The notes: a model not told the origin generated them from the letters alone. Counted from the stretch's first letter, positions 34,601 through 52,998 are shown. The stretch: DNA of 64,000 nucleotides from Cristatella mucedo (GCA_009760855.2 WPIO01000006.1:1527501-1591500), one strand, 5' to 3'. A program made the numbers and translations.

Positions 34601-34655
<55 letters not shown>

Positions 34656-34948
34656 CTCAATTAGCTGGAAAAGGACGCAGCGAGCCGAAAAACCGCCAAC
34701 TTCCAAGCCACCACACGCTCGGCGGTGAGAGCGGCCGGGCTCGGGGCTGCGTGGGAGCCGAAGCGATCGAGACTCGCAGGCAGGCGGCCAACGGTGGGCG
34801 GCGGCGGCGGCCAACAGAGACGCATTGTCCTGCTCGCCGCCTGCCGCTCGGAACGGGACGAAACAGAGCGGCGGCGGCGGCGGCGGCGCAGAGGGTCGCG
34901 CTCAGGAAGCGGACTGCGGCGGGCGCGCGGGCGGCGGCGGCCACGCAC
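34300..34948 (-). other. EGFR: EGFR intron 2
   Basis: About 650 bases, donor 'AAGA|gtgcgt', acceptor 'gtgctacgcag'. Nearly half of it is a GA/CT array. Confidence 0.75.
34380..34653 (+). repeat. (GA)n array inside EGFR intron 2
   Basis: About 270 bases of GA with GAC, GGC and GCGC interruptions. On the gene's strand it is a CT array in the 3' to middle part of the intron. Confidence 0.95.
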
Positions 34949-35299
34949 TCTTCAGCTTGGGCATCTGAAGCTCGCGCAGGCCCCTAGCCGGCGTGAGGAA
35001 GTTGTTCTCGACGAAGACGGCGTAAAAGTTCTTGTACAATCGTCGGCCCTTGATGGTCCGCAGGCTCACGAGTGGTATGGCGTCGGCGAGGACGCCCTGG
35101 ACGAGCAGGTAGCCGGCGATCTCTTCGACGTCCGACAGGAAGCTCATGTCGTACGCGACGCTCGGATCGCTGAGCTTGGTGAGCACCAGGTCTCCCTTGA
35201 CCAGCCTGCAGCCGGCGTAGTGCTCGCGGTAGAGCTCGTAGCGGCGCCTCGCGCTCGGCACGCTCGCGTAGCTCGCCGCGTCCGTGCCGTTGCACTCGG
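34949..35299 (-). CDS. EGFR: EGFR coding exon 2 (receptor L domain 1)
   Basis: Acceptor 'attcgttcgttgcag', then 'ECNGTDAASYASV', 'YELYREHYAGCRLVKGDLVL', 'YDMSFLSDVEEIAGYLLVQG', 'IPLVSLRTIKGRRLYKNFYA' and 'GLRELQMPKLK'. This is the beta-helical L domain 1 of an EGFR/ErbB receptor: the first Cys, the C-x-V-x-G-(D/N)-L strand, DLSFL-x-x-I-E-V-x-GY-L, IPL-x-NL-x-I-I-G and GL-EL are all in order. The insulin receptor L domain lacks the SFL..E..GY form, so ErbB is the better match. 'NGT' just after the first Cys is an N-glycosylation sequon. Length 117 codons, phase 1 at both ends. The donor 'AAGA|gtgcgt' is acceptable but not ideal. Confidence 0.92.
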
Positions 35300-35776
35300 C
35301 TGCAACGAACGAATTGAAATGACGAACTGCGCGCCGCCGCCGCTGCCGCTGCATCCGCTGGCGCGTCCTCTCTCGCTGCGAGCGCGCGCCCGCGGCCCCT
35401 GAGCGACCGGTCGGCGAGCGACGGCGACAAGTCCGTCCCTCTGCCATCTCCTCCTCTTTCTCCGCCGCCGCCGGCGCGATCGTCCCACGCCGCGCCGCGC
35501 CGGCGGCTCTCGAGGATGGGAGTGGAGGGGGTGGGCGGGTGGGCGGGTGGGCGGGTGGTTGGGCGCAGGCCCAACGGCAGAGCTCCAACGTCGCCCTTCG
35601 GGCGCCGAGCGCGTCGGTGGCTAAGGCTAAGGCGTCATCATCTGCGTAAGGGTGGGGGCGCGGTTCGGAGGGCGGCGAGCGCCGGCCGACTGCAGCGCGA
35701 CCCGCTGTCAGCGGCCAGCTTCCGGCTAGCGAGCGTCGCCGCCGCCGCCGCCGCCGCCGTGCTTCCGTCGACGTAC
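35300..35776 (-). other. EGFR: EGFR intron 1 (stop-free in frame)
   Basis: 477 bases, exactly 159 codons, with no stop in the reading frame of the flanking exons. The donor 'CGAG|gtacgt' is consensus and the acceptor is 'ttcgttcgttgcag'. If retained it would insert an Arg/Ala/Pro-rich segment between signal peptide and L domain. It contains a GGGT repeat near 35521. Confidence 0.75.
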
Positions 35777-35930
35777 CTCGAGCGGGCGTCGGCGCGTCGG
35801 TGGCGCTCGCCGAGGCACGCCCGGTTTTCGCCGATGATGGTTTGCCCGACGTCTCGGTGGTCGCCGGCAGCGCCGCCGCCGCGCAGAGCGTGGCGGCGGC
35901 TAAGACCTGCAGGCAGCGAAGGTAAAGCAT
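35777..35930 (-). CDS. EGFR: EGFR coding exon 1 (signal peptide)
   Basis: Starting at the chosen Met, the product begins 'MLYLRCLQVLAAATLCAAAA' followed by LPATTE: a short polar start, a hydrophobic core of about 15 residues and small residues suited to signal peptidase near position 20. A Ser/Thr/Ala-rich linker follows to the donor 'CGAG|gtacgt'. The exon leaves phase 1, which the next exon completes to GCC (Ala) before the first Cys. Known EGFR genes have the signal peptide on a separate first exon with the same phase. This Met is preferred because the signal peptide starts there and a TATA-like box lies about 95 bases upstream. The frame is open further upstream, so an earlier start cannot be excluded. 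Confidence 0.82.
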
Positions 35931-36020
35931 GTCCGCGTCACTCTCGTGCGTCTCTCGCAGCAGTACGGGCGCGCACGCGTCCAGTTCCGACTCTGAGATG
36001 GCCCGGGCAGCGGCGGCCGA

Positions 36021-36066
36021 TTTAATACCGGCGTCCGGAAGCGACGCCCGCGAGCGGCCAGCCAAT
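36021..36066 (-). promoter_or_regulatory. EGFR: putative EGFR core promoter
   Basis: On the gene's strand, 'tattaaa' (36027-36021) is a TATA-like box about 91 bases before the chosen ATG. About 35 bases further up is 'attgg' (36066-36062), an inverted CCAAT box, next to a GC-rich 'gcgggcggg' word. With a start site some 30 bases after the TATA-like box, the CCAAT box would sit near -70. Predicted from motifs and spacing only. Confidence 0.45.
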
Positions 36067-37660
36067 CGCATCCCGCCCGCGGCTCGGGCATCGCTCACGC
36101 AGAGGCGTACGGCTTGCGCAGACGCGTGCGCGCACCGATCCGGCTGCTTCCGAGTCTCGATCGGGAGCGAAAATAAACTCAGGCGCGGAGCCGGGACTCG
36201 TGCGCGCCTCTTCGCAGCGTTCGGCGTCGCATGTCGGGAAGGCCACCGGCGAGAACGCTCGCACGCCACGAGCGGACGCCGACGAACCGCTCCGTCGCCG
36301 ATCGCCCTGCAGCGTCGGCTGGCGGTGGCGCACTGCGCTAGCCGCAGCGGCGGCAGCAGTAGCTGCAGCAGCTGCCGAAGACTGCGACACGGCGGCGGCT
36401 CAACGCCGAGCGGCGGCCGAAATGACCTCGAATGACCGGCCTCGAATGACCGCGCCGCCGCTCGACGTCCGACTCGTCGGAGCGAGAGCGGAGCCGCTCT
36501 CGGCACCCGACGCAGCCAAGAGCGGCGCCAACGCGGAGCTAGGACTTCGCCGTCGAGCGAGTCGGCGCGCGACGTCGCGCTGCGCCGGCATGTGCCGCGG
36601 CGGCGGTGGCGGCTGCTGCCCAGCGCTCCTCGGCTCGGCCGTCTGCTGCTCAACGTCGCTCGGCTCGGCTCGGCCGTCCGTGCGTCCGGGCAGGACGCCG
36701 CGAGACTGGAGCCACGACGGCGGCTGGGGGCAGCGGGTCGCGCTGGAGGCAGCCCGACGCGCGGGCAGCGGCCGCCTACTGCCCCCGCGAGGCAGCGCGC
36801 GGCGCCGGATCGTAGCTGGCGGCCTAAGTGCTGCCCTTGCTGCCGAAGGCCACATCGGCAATTCCATTAAGCGAGCTTGACTCACCCGCCCGCGCAACGG
36901 CCGAGCCGACCGCTTCCACGCTGGGCCGCTCGGCCGACGGGCGGCGCGGCGCGGAGCGGCTCTCGGCGGACGCGCGCACGCGGCCAGCGTAGCGAGACCT
37001 CGGCCGCGCGCGCCCCGTAGGTCCTGTCTCCGTCAGAGCCGCAGTGACGGATGCAAGGTTCGCTGGGGCCGCATTTGCGCAGCAGAGCAGTCGAGCGAGC
37101 AGCAGCCGGCGCGGTCGCAGCGGAGGCAGCGACTCGGGTCCAGTCCGCCGCCGCCGCCCGGGAGGGAGGGCAGGGCGAGACGCCTCCACGGCTTTTGCTA
37201 CCCTAGCGCGGGCCGAAGTGATCAGGCGAGGCGATCGGGCCGCTGGCCTCCGAGCGCCGTTCGAACGCCGACGCGCTGAGAGCTGTCTCGTCGCCTGTCT
37301 GTCTGTCTGTCTCATCTGTCTGTCTGCCGCGCCGCCGCCGAGCGGCCTCGGCGGGCGGTGGCGGGGGCGCTTTCGAGTGGCGACGACCGAGATGGCGATC
37401 CTCCTCGCTCGGGTCTCTGCCGGGTGTACTTGCGATGTAGCAATCCGCCCTCTCCTGGGCTTCCCGCTGCGATTTCGCCAGCGCCGAGGCAGCGCGGGCA
37501 ACGGGCTACGCCCGAGCTAGCGCCGCTTACCGGCCGTTCGTGCTCTCGACATGCTCGCCGCGGCGGCGGCCGCCGCCGACAACCCGACGCCAGCGTCAGC
37601 CGCTAATGCCGCCGCCGGCGTCGAAGAAGGCGGCGCGCTCTAGGGTTCGCAGCCCGGCGT

Positions 37661-37725
<65 letters not shown>
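37661..37725 (+). repeat. (CGG)n array, about 21 units
   Basis: An essentially pure CGG/GGC run of 65 bases, 1.7 kb upstream of the EGFR start. Confidence 0.95.
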
Positions 37726-37726
<1 letters not shown>

Positions 37727-38077
37727 GTAACCGCTCGCCTACAGGATGCATATTTTGAAGTGGCCGCCGCCATCGGCAGCGACAGACATTGTCTAAAGAC
37801 GACGGTGGGCAGCAGGGTTGCTCACCGGGAAGCTCGCTTTGAGTCGGCGAAGCATACGCTACGCACGGCCGGCCCTACTCTGTCTCGGCCTCTCTCTCTG
37901 TCTCGGCCGTGTACGTTACGCAACGAAAGGGAGCGAACAGCTGCTCGCGACTGCCCGGGGTCTGGCCGGTGGCCCAAGCACTAACAGGTGGACGCCGCTC
38001 CGATGTGCAACGCCGCTGCTCGGACGGACTGACGGCACTTCTTTTTTCGCCATTCGCTCCGGAAATCCGCGTCTCGC

Positions 38078-38078
38078 T

Positions 38079-38114
<36 letters not shown>
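38078..38114 (+). repeat. (CGG)n array, about 12 units
   Basis: A second pure CGG run, 350 bases from the first. Confidence 0.93.
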
Positions 38115-38115
<1 letters not shown>

Positions 38116-41100
38116 CGGCAGGCCACCTCAGAGAGGCACGCCGCGCCGCCGCCGCCGGCATCGCGGCGCTCAGTGACGAGCGGCGCCGCCGCCGCCGCAG
38201 CGTCGCTGAGCGCCGCTCCTGCGAACGAACGAAGGGTGGCTCGCGAGCGTGCGAGGGACGCTGAAAGAGCCCGGAAGCGCTCCCGCGCACGTTGGCGCAC
38301 GCGCTCCGGCCGGCCGCCCGCCAGTTTCGTAGGCGCCGCCGCCGTGCGGCGCACTCAGGCTGGAGGGGCCAACCACGCGCGCGCACCAGTCTCTTCCGAT
38401 TATCCAAAGGCATCGTCCCGGCTTCACTTCTCTCTATATATCTCTCTCTCCCTCATTCTGCTTTCTCAGTCGCTCTCAATGCGTTATTTGGTCAATTACT
38501 ACTCCGGAGTTGCGATCGTCGGGAAAGCGATTCACAAGTGGAACAAAACCCGTACGTTCATCTTTCAGGAAAATGGGCGTACGGATGGTGTACGGAGCGT
38601 GCGATTTAGATGCGTCTGCAGTGACTTGATTTTCCCGCCTCTTTGCAGCACCGCCCCCAACTCCGCCAGACGCGGTCCGCCCGCTCAGCGACAGTCGGAT
38701 GCCCGCGCGGAGCCGGACGCGACGCCGAAGCGAAGGGCACTCACAGCGCGGCGGCGGCGGCGGCATCTCGTCCGACGCCCACGGACGGATATCCGCGAAC
38801 TAACGGCAAACACTATTCAATTCAAACTCATACAACTCCCTAAGACACGACGCAGCCAGGTGCAGCGCACCGCCGTAGCGATCGCCAGTTCAGAGTACGA
38901 GCGCAATGCAAGCAAGCAGACAGCGACATTTCAGCACACGAGGCGGCCGCGTCATCTTCGCGATACGCCGCAAGACGATTTCGGGCTGGCACATGTGCGG
39001 CGGAGACGGAGCAGGCGGTGCACGCGGGCATTGAGGCGCTCCGCCAGTTGCCGCCGGTTCGCCGGCTTCCAGTCATCGAACGTCACGTAGCCTCAGCGGC
39101 GTCTGCTGTCGCCGCCTCTTCTGTTCGACTCGTCGGCCGGCCGAAATTCTTGCGCAGTTCATCTAGCCGTCAGAGCGCATTCCTGCGGCTCTCCGCGCTC
39201 ATCCTGCAGTCGCCGCCGCCGCCGCCGCCGGTCTGTCGCCATCATCGCTACTCTCGGTCGAGCTGCGCACGCGCGAGAAGCGAAGCGCTTGAAATTCGAC
39301 GCCCCTTCGCGAAGCTTCGCGCGCCCCTCCCCCATCCAGATCCCTAGCTGCGCGGCTCGTCCTGGTCGTTCGTCGCCGCGGCGGATGACGAGCGGGCGCG
39401 GCACAACGAGACGACCGGGCGCGAGACGCCGCGCTAGCGTCGCCACCACCGCCGCCGCCGGCGTCCGCAGAGCGCCGACGGACAAAAGCACTAGATGCCA
39501 GGATTTCGACGCAGCTGTGGCGGCGGCGGCGGCGGCTGCGGCAGAGAGAAGTGCCCGCACGCGCAAGCGGCTGCGTAGATGAAGCGCTTCTTTGCTGGCG
39601 TCCCGCCGGCCGCGGCGGCTTGATTCTTTGGATTCAGCTAGTACGGCGTCGTTCGTTCATACAGCAATGTCAGATCTGCTACGGGCGCAGCGCACGTTCG
39701 GCATGGTCGCTGGCGTATGTTTAATATTTAGATTCAATAAACACGTTTCAGTTATCATTTCAGCTTAGGATTCAGGATCTCGGGTTTGATATTTAATGAT
39801 TGTATCTTTTGGGATTTATGGCTCATGCTTTTCTGGTTACATTTAGAATTTTTTAGGCTTGAGTTTCTTGGGTGTAGAGTTAAGGTCTAAGGGCTTAGCA
39901 TTTGGGTGTTTGAGAAAAAACTCTAAATGGAAAACGTAAATATAAACGTAGGCTGGAGACCATGTTGAACAGCCCGCTACGAGCACCGTGCTCATACAAG
40001 CAGATTTGACGTTGCTTTATGAACAAACGATGCCATATTAGCCGTTGGACGTGAGTAAAGTCAGCGGCGGATGCCGCGGGAGCGTGGCGGGAGTTATCGG
40101 AACGCGGCCGAGTTATCATTCCGTGGCCGGTCTCGTCTTACGACGAGACCAGGCGCACTTTGTGCGTTCGCTTCCCAGAGGACTTTCGAATTTTCTAATC
40201 ACTTTGCGTGGTGCGTGACGTGAGATGAGAAATGCTACTCCGCTCGCGACGCCGCCTAGCTGGCTAGTGCAAGCTTGCGTAAGCCGCTATCGAACCGTGC
40301 TTCCGGTTGTTGCTTGTCGTCGTAGTATCGTTTCCATATCCGCGGCCGTTTCCTCAGGCGCTGCTTGCCGCGTGAGTCGCAACTTCTCTCTTTGATCTGA
40401 CGTGTAAACAAAGCAAGCGACCGTTATGCGCCTGAACGCACTGTCGCGAATTCTACGCGTGTTTGCCCTTGGATCGTAGCAACGATAGCAGCTGAAATTG
40501 CTGCCGTGCCTCGGGTGGCTGGAATTAATTTCGAATCGCCGCCGCCGAGAGTTCTCCTCGCCGGCGCCTTTCCCATCCAAGCGACGCTTTAAACTTCGGC
40601 GATTGCACGGCGGCGCTGCCTTATTGTCGAACCGCAGTCGCGCGCTGTCGCACGGGGGCGGCGATCGCGCGTGTCGCGACGCGGCTCGATTTCGCGTGCG
40701 CGCGCGACGCGCCCGTTCGGCTCGTTAGAAGAGGCGCTCTTCCTTCGTGACGACGACTCGAACCGAACAGGCGAGCCACTGCGCAGCTCGCCAGTTCTAG
40801 TGAGCTCGCACGGCTTCGAGAGGGCGCAGTCGCTAGGGGGCGCACGGTTACCATTGTGGCCGACGTCGCTCCAAGAGAGCAGCTCGACGCTGGAGCCACT
40901 CTAATGCACCCGGCGAAGATTGAGTCGGCTGCACGCCGCCGGAAGATAGAAGCCGGCAGATAGATAGCCCCGAGGTCACCTGGGGAAGGAAGACGAGTAG
41001 CGGTAGGGTGCCCGACGAATACCGAATCGGGCACTCAGGAAAACGTACTGCCAATACGCAAACGATGACGGCACGAGGTGGCGCCGGTAAAGCTGAGCGG

Positions 41101-41137
41101 CTTTAGCCCCCTCCAGATTTCTATATTTCTCCTCTCC

Positions 41138-48790
<7,653 letters not shown>

Positions 48791-48800
48791 TATACAGTAA

Positions 48801-48841
48801 ATATTATATATATATATATGTATATATATAAATATTATATT
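48801..48841 (+). repeat. (TA)n microsatellite
   Basis: TA repeats with ATATT ends. Confidence 0.9.
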
Positions 48842-49020
48842 TAGAATAGTAATAATAAGCATTATACAGCATACTGCAGCTTCGCCCGCCGCCGGGTGCG
48901 GCGGCGAAAATTTTGCACTCAGCGACCACCTGCACGGCTGCAGTGTCGACTGTTGCAGTGACGCGCTCGCGGCCGCGAAAGACTGCAGCAGTCGCGCCAC
49001 GTTGGCGTCAGCTGGTTTGA

Positions 49021-49126
<106 letters not shown>

Positions 49127-50302
49127 CGCCGCCGACGCCCGTTGGCGTGCGAAGCTGCGTTATGCTACCCGGCGGCGGCGGTGGCCTATCGCCGAGAATT
49201 GACGCCATCTGATCGCGCGGCGAGTGCCAGGCAGACGGCGAGGGTGTTACAAGCGTGGCATGTGGCTTCCACGTCCTGATGGAACTAGGCCGCAAATGTG
49301 GCGGCTAGTCTCATCCAACGCGCGCCGAATACTGGCGACGCTCGAACATTGTAGCGCCACTCGCGACGAAGAGCACTCGTACCTTAATGTATCAAGTCCA
49401 TACCCAAAATGTGGACAAGCTTATTTGACAGCAGCGGACGGTTAAAGGCGTTCAACAGCGGCCATTACGTACGCACACCAACGACTCTGCGGCGTAGAGC
49501 TCAAAACAGCTCCAATGCCAGTGCCGAGTCTGGAATCCCAACTCCTGCTTATTTCGTAGCGCCAGTTTTTAAAAGATCATAGCCAAAGATTTTCGAATAG
49601 TCGTATAATCGCGAACAATGGTTTTCAGCCATAGTCTGGTTTATTTGGCTGGCGCGGCCGTTTTAAGGCTCCGGGCAGTTTCCGATGCCGCCGCCGGAGC
49701 TGCGGTCCGCGTGGCTTGCGAACGGCGTCGCATTTATCTTGCTAGCAGCTGGGTCCTCGGTTCGCTGAAACGCATACGGTACTGGCAGCAGCTGCGGGGC
49801 TGACAGCCGGAGCCGCCGCAGCTGCTGCCGCATCGCTGTTCGCCGGCCTCGCATCGCCGCGGCTTCCGTCAGCACTGCCAGCAGCGGCGACCGAGCGCAG
49901 CCGCTGGTGGGATGAACGCTAGCACTCCATCTCACGCCGCGACGACGCAGCGCAGATATCCGGCCGCGGTCCGCCGTCTGCGTCGCGGATCGTCATTCTG
50001 CGGCATGGATATCTGCCTGTACTCGATGCCGCGTCGCGAGATGCTCGCGACGCTCGATCTACTCGCTAGATTGGCGCGCGATTGGTGCCTGAAATGCTGC
50101 GAGAGAGCGGAAAGCAAGTCGTTTAGTGTGTCAAAAGCGTACGATCTCCCCTGGAATTTTCAGCCCACCCCTTGCACTATCTTCGCCACCGCCGCTTCGC
50201 TCTCGCTACCCCGCGGTTTAAAGATTGTGGCGATAGCTGAGCGATCTCATCTCAGCGGCTAGATTTATTCCGTCTGAGCGAAGCTCGGCGGGCGAGCAGG
50301 CG

Positions 50303-50366
50303 CGCGGGCGGGCGGGCGGGCGGGCGAGTGGGCAGGTGAGTGGGCAGGTGAGTGGGCAGGCGGGCG
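50303..50366 (+). repeat. (GGGC)n and GTGGGCAG-type array
   Basis: Five GGGC/GGCG units followed by three 'gtgggcag'-like 12-base units. Confidence 0.85.
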
Positions 50367-50570
50367 CCGCGAGCCGTCCTCCGATGCGGGATGCCGAGGT
50401 CATCTTCGCTCTTTCGGGCCCCTGGCGAACCCGCCGACGAGCATCGATCGAGCAGGCATCGATCTAGCAGAAGAGCCGAGCGGCGGCGGCGGCGGCTACT
50501 GCGGGCGCTCTCAGTGCGAGTGCCGCCGCCGCTGGCATCAGCGTGCCCCAGCGCGGGAGCCGGCGAATCT

Positions 50571-50622
50571 CCGCCCGCCCGCCCGCCCGCCCGCCCGCCC
50601 GCACAGTCCGTCCGTCCGTCCG
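50571..50622 (+). repeat. (CCCG)n-(GTCC)n array
   Basis: About eight CCGC/GCCC units and four GTCC units. Complementary to the GGGC array 250 bases upstream. Confidence 0.88.
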
Positions 50623-50882
50623 ACGAGCTGCTACCGCTGCCGCCGTCGCCTCCTCCCCGCTGCCCTATTGAGACGCGAACGTCGCCACCTTGGAATGTCA
50701 GCCGCCACCGCCTGCTGTGCGTAGAGCGAGCCGTGGCCGGAGCATGCCCGCGCGTCAGCGAGGCGCTCGGATTCTCCGGCGCTAGCTCGGCTGCATTTTC
50801 CATCCGCGCCGGCGCCCGGGGTCGGCAAACGTGGCCGCAGCTGCAGGCCTTGCGCCCTAACTGGGCAGCACAGCCGTCTTAG

Positions 50883-50954
50883 CCTGGGGATAAGGTGCTA
50901 GCACTTCCTGGGGATAAGGGGCTAGCACTTCCTGGGGATAAGGTGCTAGCACTT
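50883..50954 (+). repeat. 24-bp tandem repeat, 3 copies
   Basis: The unit 'cctggggataaggtgctagc' plus 'actt' occurs three times with one substitution. On the plus strand it would read as an octapeptide 'LALPGDKV' repeat. Confidence 0.92.
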
Positions 50955-51146
50955 CGCGATTGCGGGCTCAAGTCCTGCAGCAGGCAGTCCGACTGCCCAG
51001 CCCAAGCTGCTAAGGCTCTTCTGCCGCTGCTCACACGAGGTTATCGAATTGGCTTACCTCGAATTTTACTTCACTTTAAATCGCAGAGTTCGCGACCCAT
51101 CATCGTGCTCGTGGTCTTCTTCGATTGCCTATCTAGCATCCGGCAG

Positions 51147-51149
<3 letters not shown>

Positions 51150-51221
<72 letters not shown>
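51150..51221 (+). repeat. (CAG)24
   Basis: Twenty-four pure CAG units. A plus-strand frame reads poly-Gln, but it has no recognisable flanking protein and is probably not coding. Confidence 0.95.
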
Positions 51222-51222
<1 letters not shown>

Positions 51223-51260
51223 GCTCTGCGTATCCAGGAGAAGCTACAATAACTATTGGC

Positions 51261-51395
51261 CCTGGTTTGGCCGAGTGGTAACGTGCTCGTCTTTGTCGGC
51301 CGAGGTCATGGGCTCGAATCCAAATTCGATATAAGACAGAAAAGAGAACCGTAAAGAGATTCGGTTCTCTTAGGACGCTATGCAAATGAATCACA
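51261..51395 (+). mobile_element. SINE-1 copy
   Basis: The tRNA-like head 'ctggtttggccgagtggtaa' (A-box region) is tRNA-Ser/Leu-like at its start. The B-box region is 'gggctcgaatcc', then a linker and the LINE B tail 'gagattcggttctcttagga' with 'cgctatgcaaatgaat'. Its head is the most tRNA-like of the SINE-1 copies. Confidence 0.8.
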
Positions 51396-52610
51396 TACAC
51401 GTACGCACACGTGGTCACGCACGCGCGCGCGTGCCTGCACGCACACTTACACATGTAGATATACCCTAAACATACGTTTTGGCTTACCTGTGACCGATCG
51501 GTCACGTTGTACCTTTGCTTACTACTGCTAGGTGAGTTTGCTTAGAGTAACTAAGCGCTAACTGACCACCCGCTCCCACCCAGCTGCATCCGGATTGCAT
51601 TCTGTGGATGACTTTGCCTAGAGGCAGCAGACTAGAGCGTTTTCGATGCGGTCCGTTCGGGTCTCTGCGGCCTTCGGACGGCGTTATTCGTAATGACGGG
51701 CGTTACAGTGTCCCACGGCAAGCGCGTCTTGCTAAGTGGATTGGCAATGCCATCCTCAAACTCGATTTCGAAATTAGCTAGGAAGATATCTAATTGTCGC
51801 GCGTGCAGCAACGTTTGCAAGGTCACCCGTCACCGCGAAGCCCGACCGAGTAGCGCTCCCGTTGCCGCAGCACTGACTTCCGCTCCTCGCCCGTCCAGCT
51901 CTGTTTCGTTCGAACAATTAACCTTCCGCTGCACAGGTCAACGCTTCGCATTGCCTGAATGCCCGATCGTGCGCTGTGCCTTTGCACGCCGCGCTAAGAT
52001 GACCTAAGCGAGCCCCAGCATTCCTCTGAACTCAGTGCCCGCTAGGCACTTAGGCCGGCTGGTTCACCAGGACCGCCATCTTGATCCTATCGGGTATAGT
52101 TTGTTAATTCGTGCTAATTCGGACGGCCCTTGCGAGTAGTGGCCTTGCGACGTTCGACTCTCTGTCGGGGATGCGGCGAGTCACAGCCTGCGCAGCGCCT
52201 CTAGCGCCTGCACGAACCGCCGGCGAAGAGCTCGAAATTTCTGAAACGGCACGCGGGCCCGCGCGGAGCTGCGGCGGCTGCGCCCGAGGCGTCAGCCGGC
52301 TGACGCAGCCGCTATGCTATGCTAAAATGGTCTGCGCTCGGCCTGTCGGCCGTGAGCCGAGCTGTCGGCTGAGCGCAGCTGCTGCCAGCCCGACGATGCG
52401 CCACGCGATGAATGCCAGCGGAGCGAGCCCCCGCACGCTTATAATAGACGTATCTAAGTTCGTTGGAGTGCCTTCGTTCGGACGCGAACGCGCCGGAGCC
52501 CGGCGCCGCGGCCTTCGGACGAACCTCGCTCGCCGAGCGCCCGCACGGCGCCCGCAGAGGCAGCCGCGGCGCGCAGCAGTAGCCGCGGCTGCCGGCGAAT
52601 GCAAAGAACG
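51396..52610. other. unassigned sequence
   Basis: Nothing recognised beyond a short CA/CG alternating stretch near 51400-51440. Confidence 0.4.
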
Positions 52611-52704
52611 CGCCATGATGGCGGCGGCCTCTGCGAGGCGCTGCCTTGCAGAGGCCGCCGCCTCTGCGAGGCAGCGCCTCGCAGAGGCCTCCGCCATCAT
52701 GGCG
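52611..52704. repeat. 94-bp near-perfect palindrome
   Basis: It begins 'cgccatgatggcgg' and ends with the reverse complement. The two 47-base halves pair with only a few mismatches and no loop. It contains internal repeats of 'cctctgcgaggc' and 'cctcgcagagg'. Because of the symmetry, both strands encode almost the same Ala/Arg/Glu-rich peptide. A partial extra copy of one arm follows to about 52732. Confidence 0.9.
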
Positions 52705-52777
52705 CCATCATGGATGCCTCGCAGAGGCCTCCAAAAGAGCTTTCGCTGCGGTCGCTAGCCGAGTACACTCGAGCACG

Positions 52778-52824
52778 CCGGCCGGCCGGCCGGCCGGCCG
52801 GCGACTCCTCGGGGGGGGGGGGGG
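52778..52824 (+). repeat. (GGCC)n run and G14 homopolymer
   Basis: About six GGCC units, then 'gactcctc' and fourteen G. Confidence 0.9.
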
Positions 52825-52998
52825 AGGTGACTTTACGCCGTCATCCTATTTGGATATCGTCCTCCTGCCGCTGCCGCCGCCGCCGCGCGATCGTAAACGA
52901 CGCTCACTGCCAGCTGATATAAACTTGGTTCTCGGCCTTAGCCAGCGCCTCGCATCTCTCGCTCCCCTGCGCGAGCGACGCCGAGTCTCGCGCCGATT
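52825..52998. other. unassigned sequence
   Basis: Nothing recognised. Confidence 0.35.

Larger units (their letters stand above)
36067..41130. other. CpG-rich region upstream of EGFR, no supported gene
   Basis: About 5 kb of CpG-rich DNA (less so at 39.6-40.1 kb) that fits an upstream or promoter CpG island, or 5' UTR exons of EGFR. Long overlapping open frames (for example 393 codons at 37909-39090, plus strand) pass straight through CGG arrays and have no recognisable domain. A good acceptor-like sequence, 'ttcccgcctctttgcag', ends at 38648 on the plus strand without a convincing exon after it. Confidence 0.45.
49127..50882. other. unassigned, CpG-rich again
   Basis: No exon recognised; two GC tetranucleotide arrays are inside. 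Overlapping open frames occur on both strands. Confidence 0.4.

Noticed and set aside
34902-36653. 583-codon minus-strand open frame taken as a single exon
   Set aside because: Only two parts match EGFR and they are bounded by good splice sites. The middle is best read as an intron and the upstream part as promoter or 5' UTR.
37909-39090. 393-codon open frame upstream of EGFR
   Set aside because: It runs through a CGG array (poly-Arg), has overlapping open frames on the other strand, and shows no domain; stop codons are rare in this CpG-rich DNA.
50895-51281. Poly-Gln protein from the (CAG)24 frame
   Set aside because: No conserved flanks, no splice sites, and the poly-Ala and poly-Cys frames are open as well.
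51261-51340. A genuine tRNA gene
   Set aside because: The head looks like a tRNA with A and B boxes, but it has no proper acceptor stem closure and continues into the LINE B tail, so it is a SINE.
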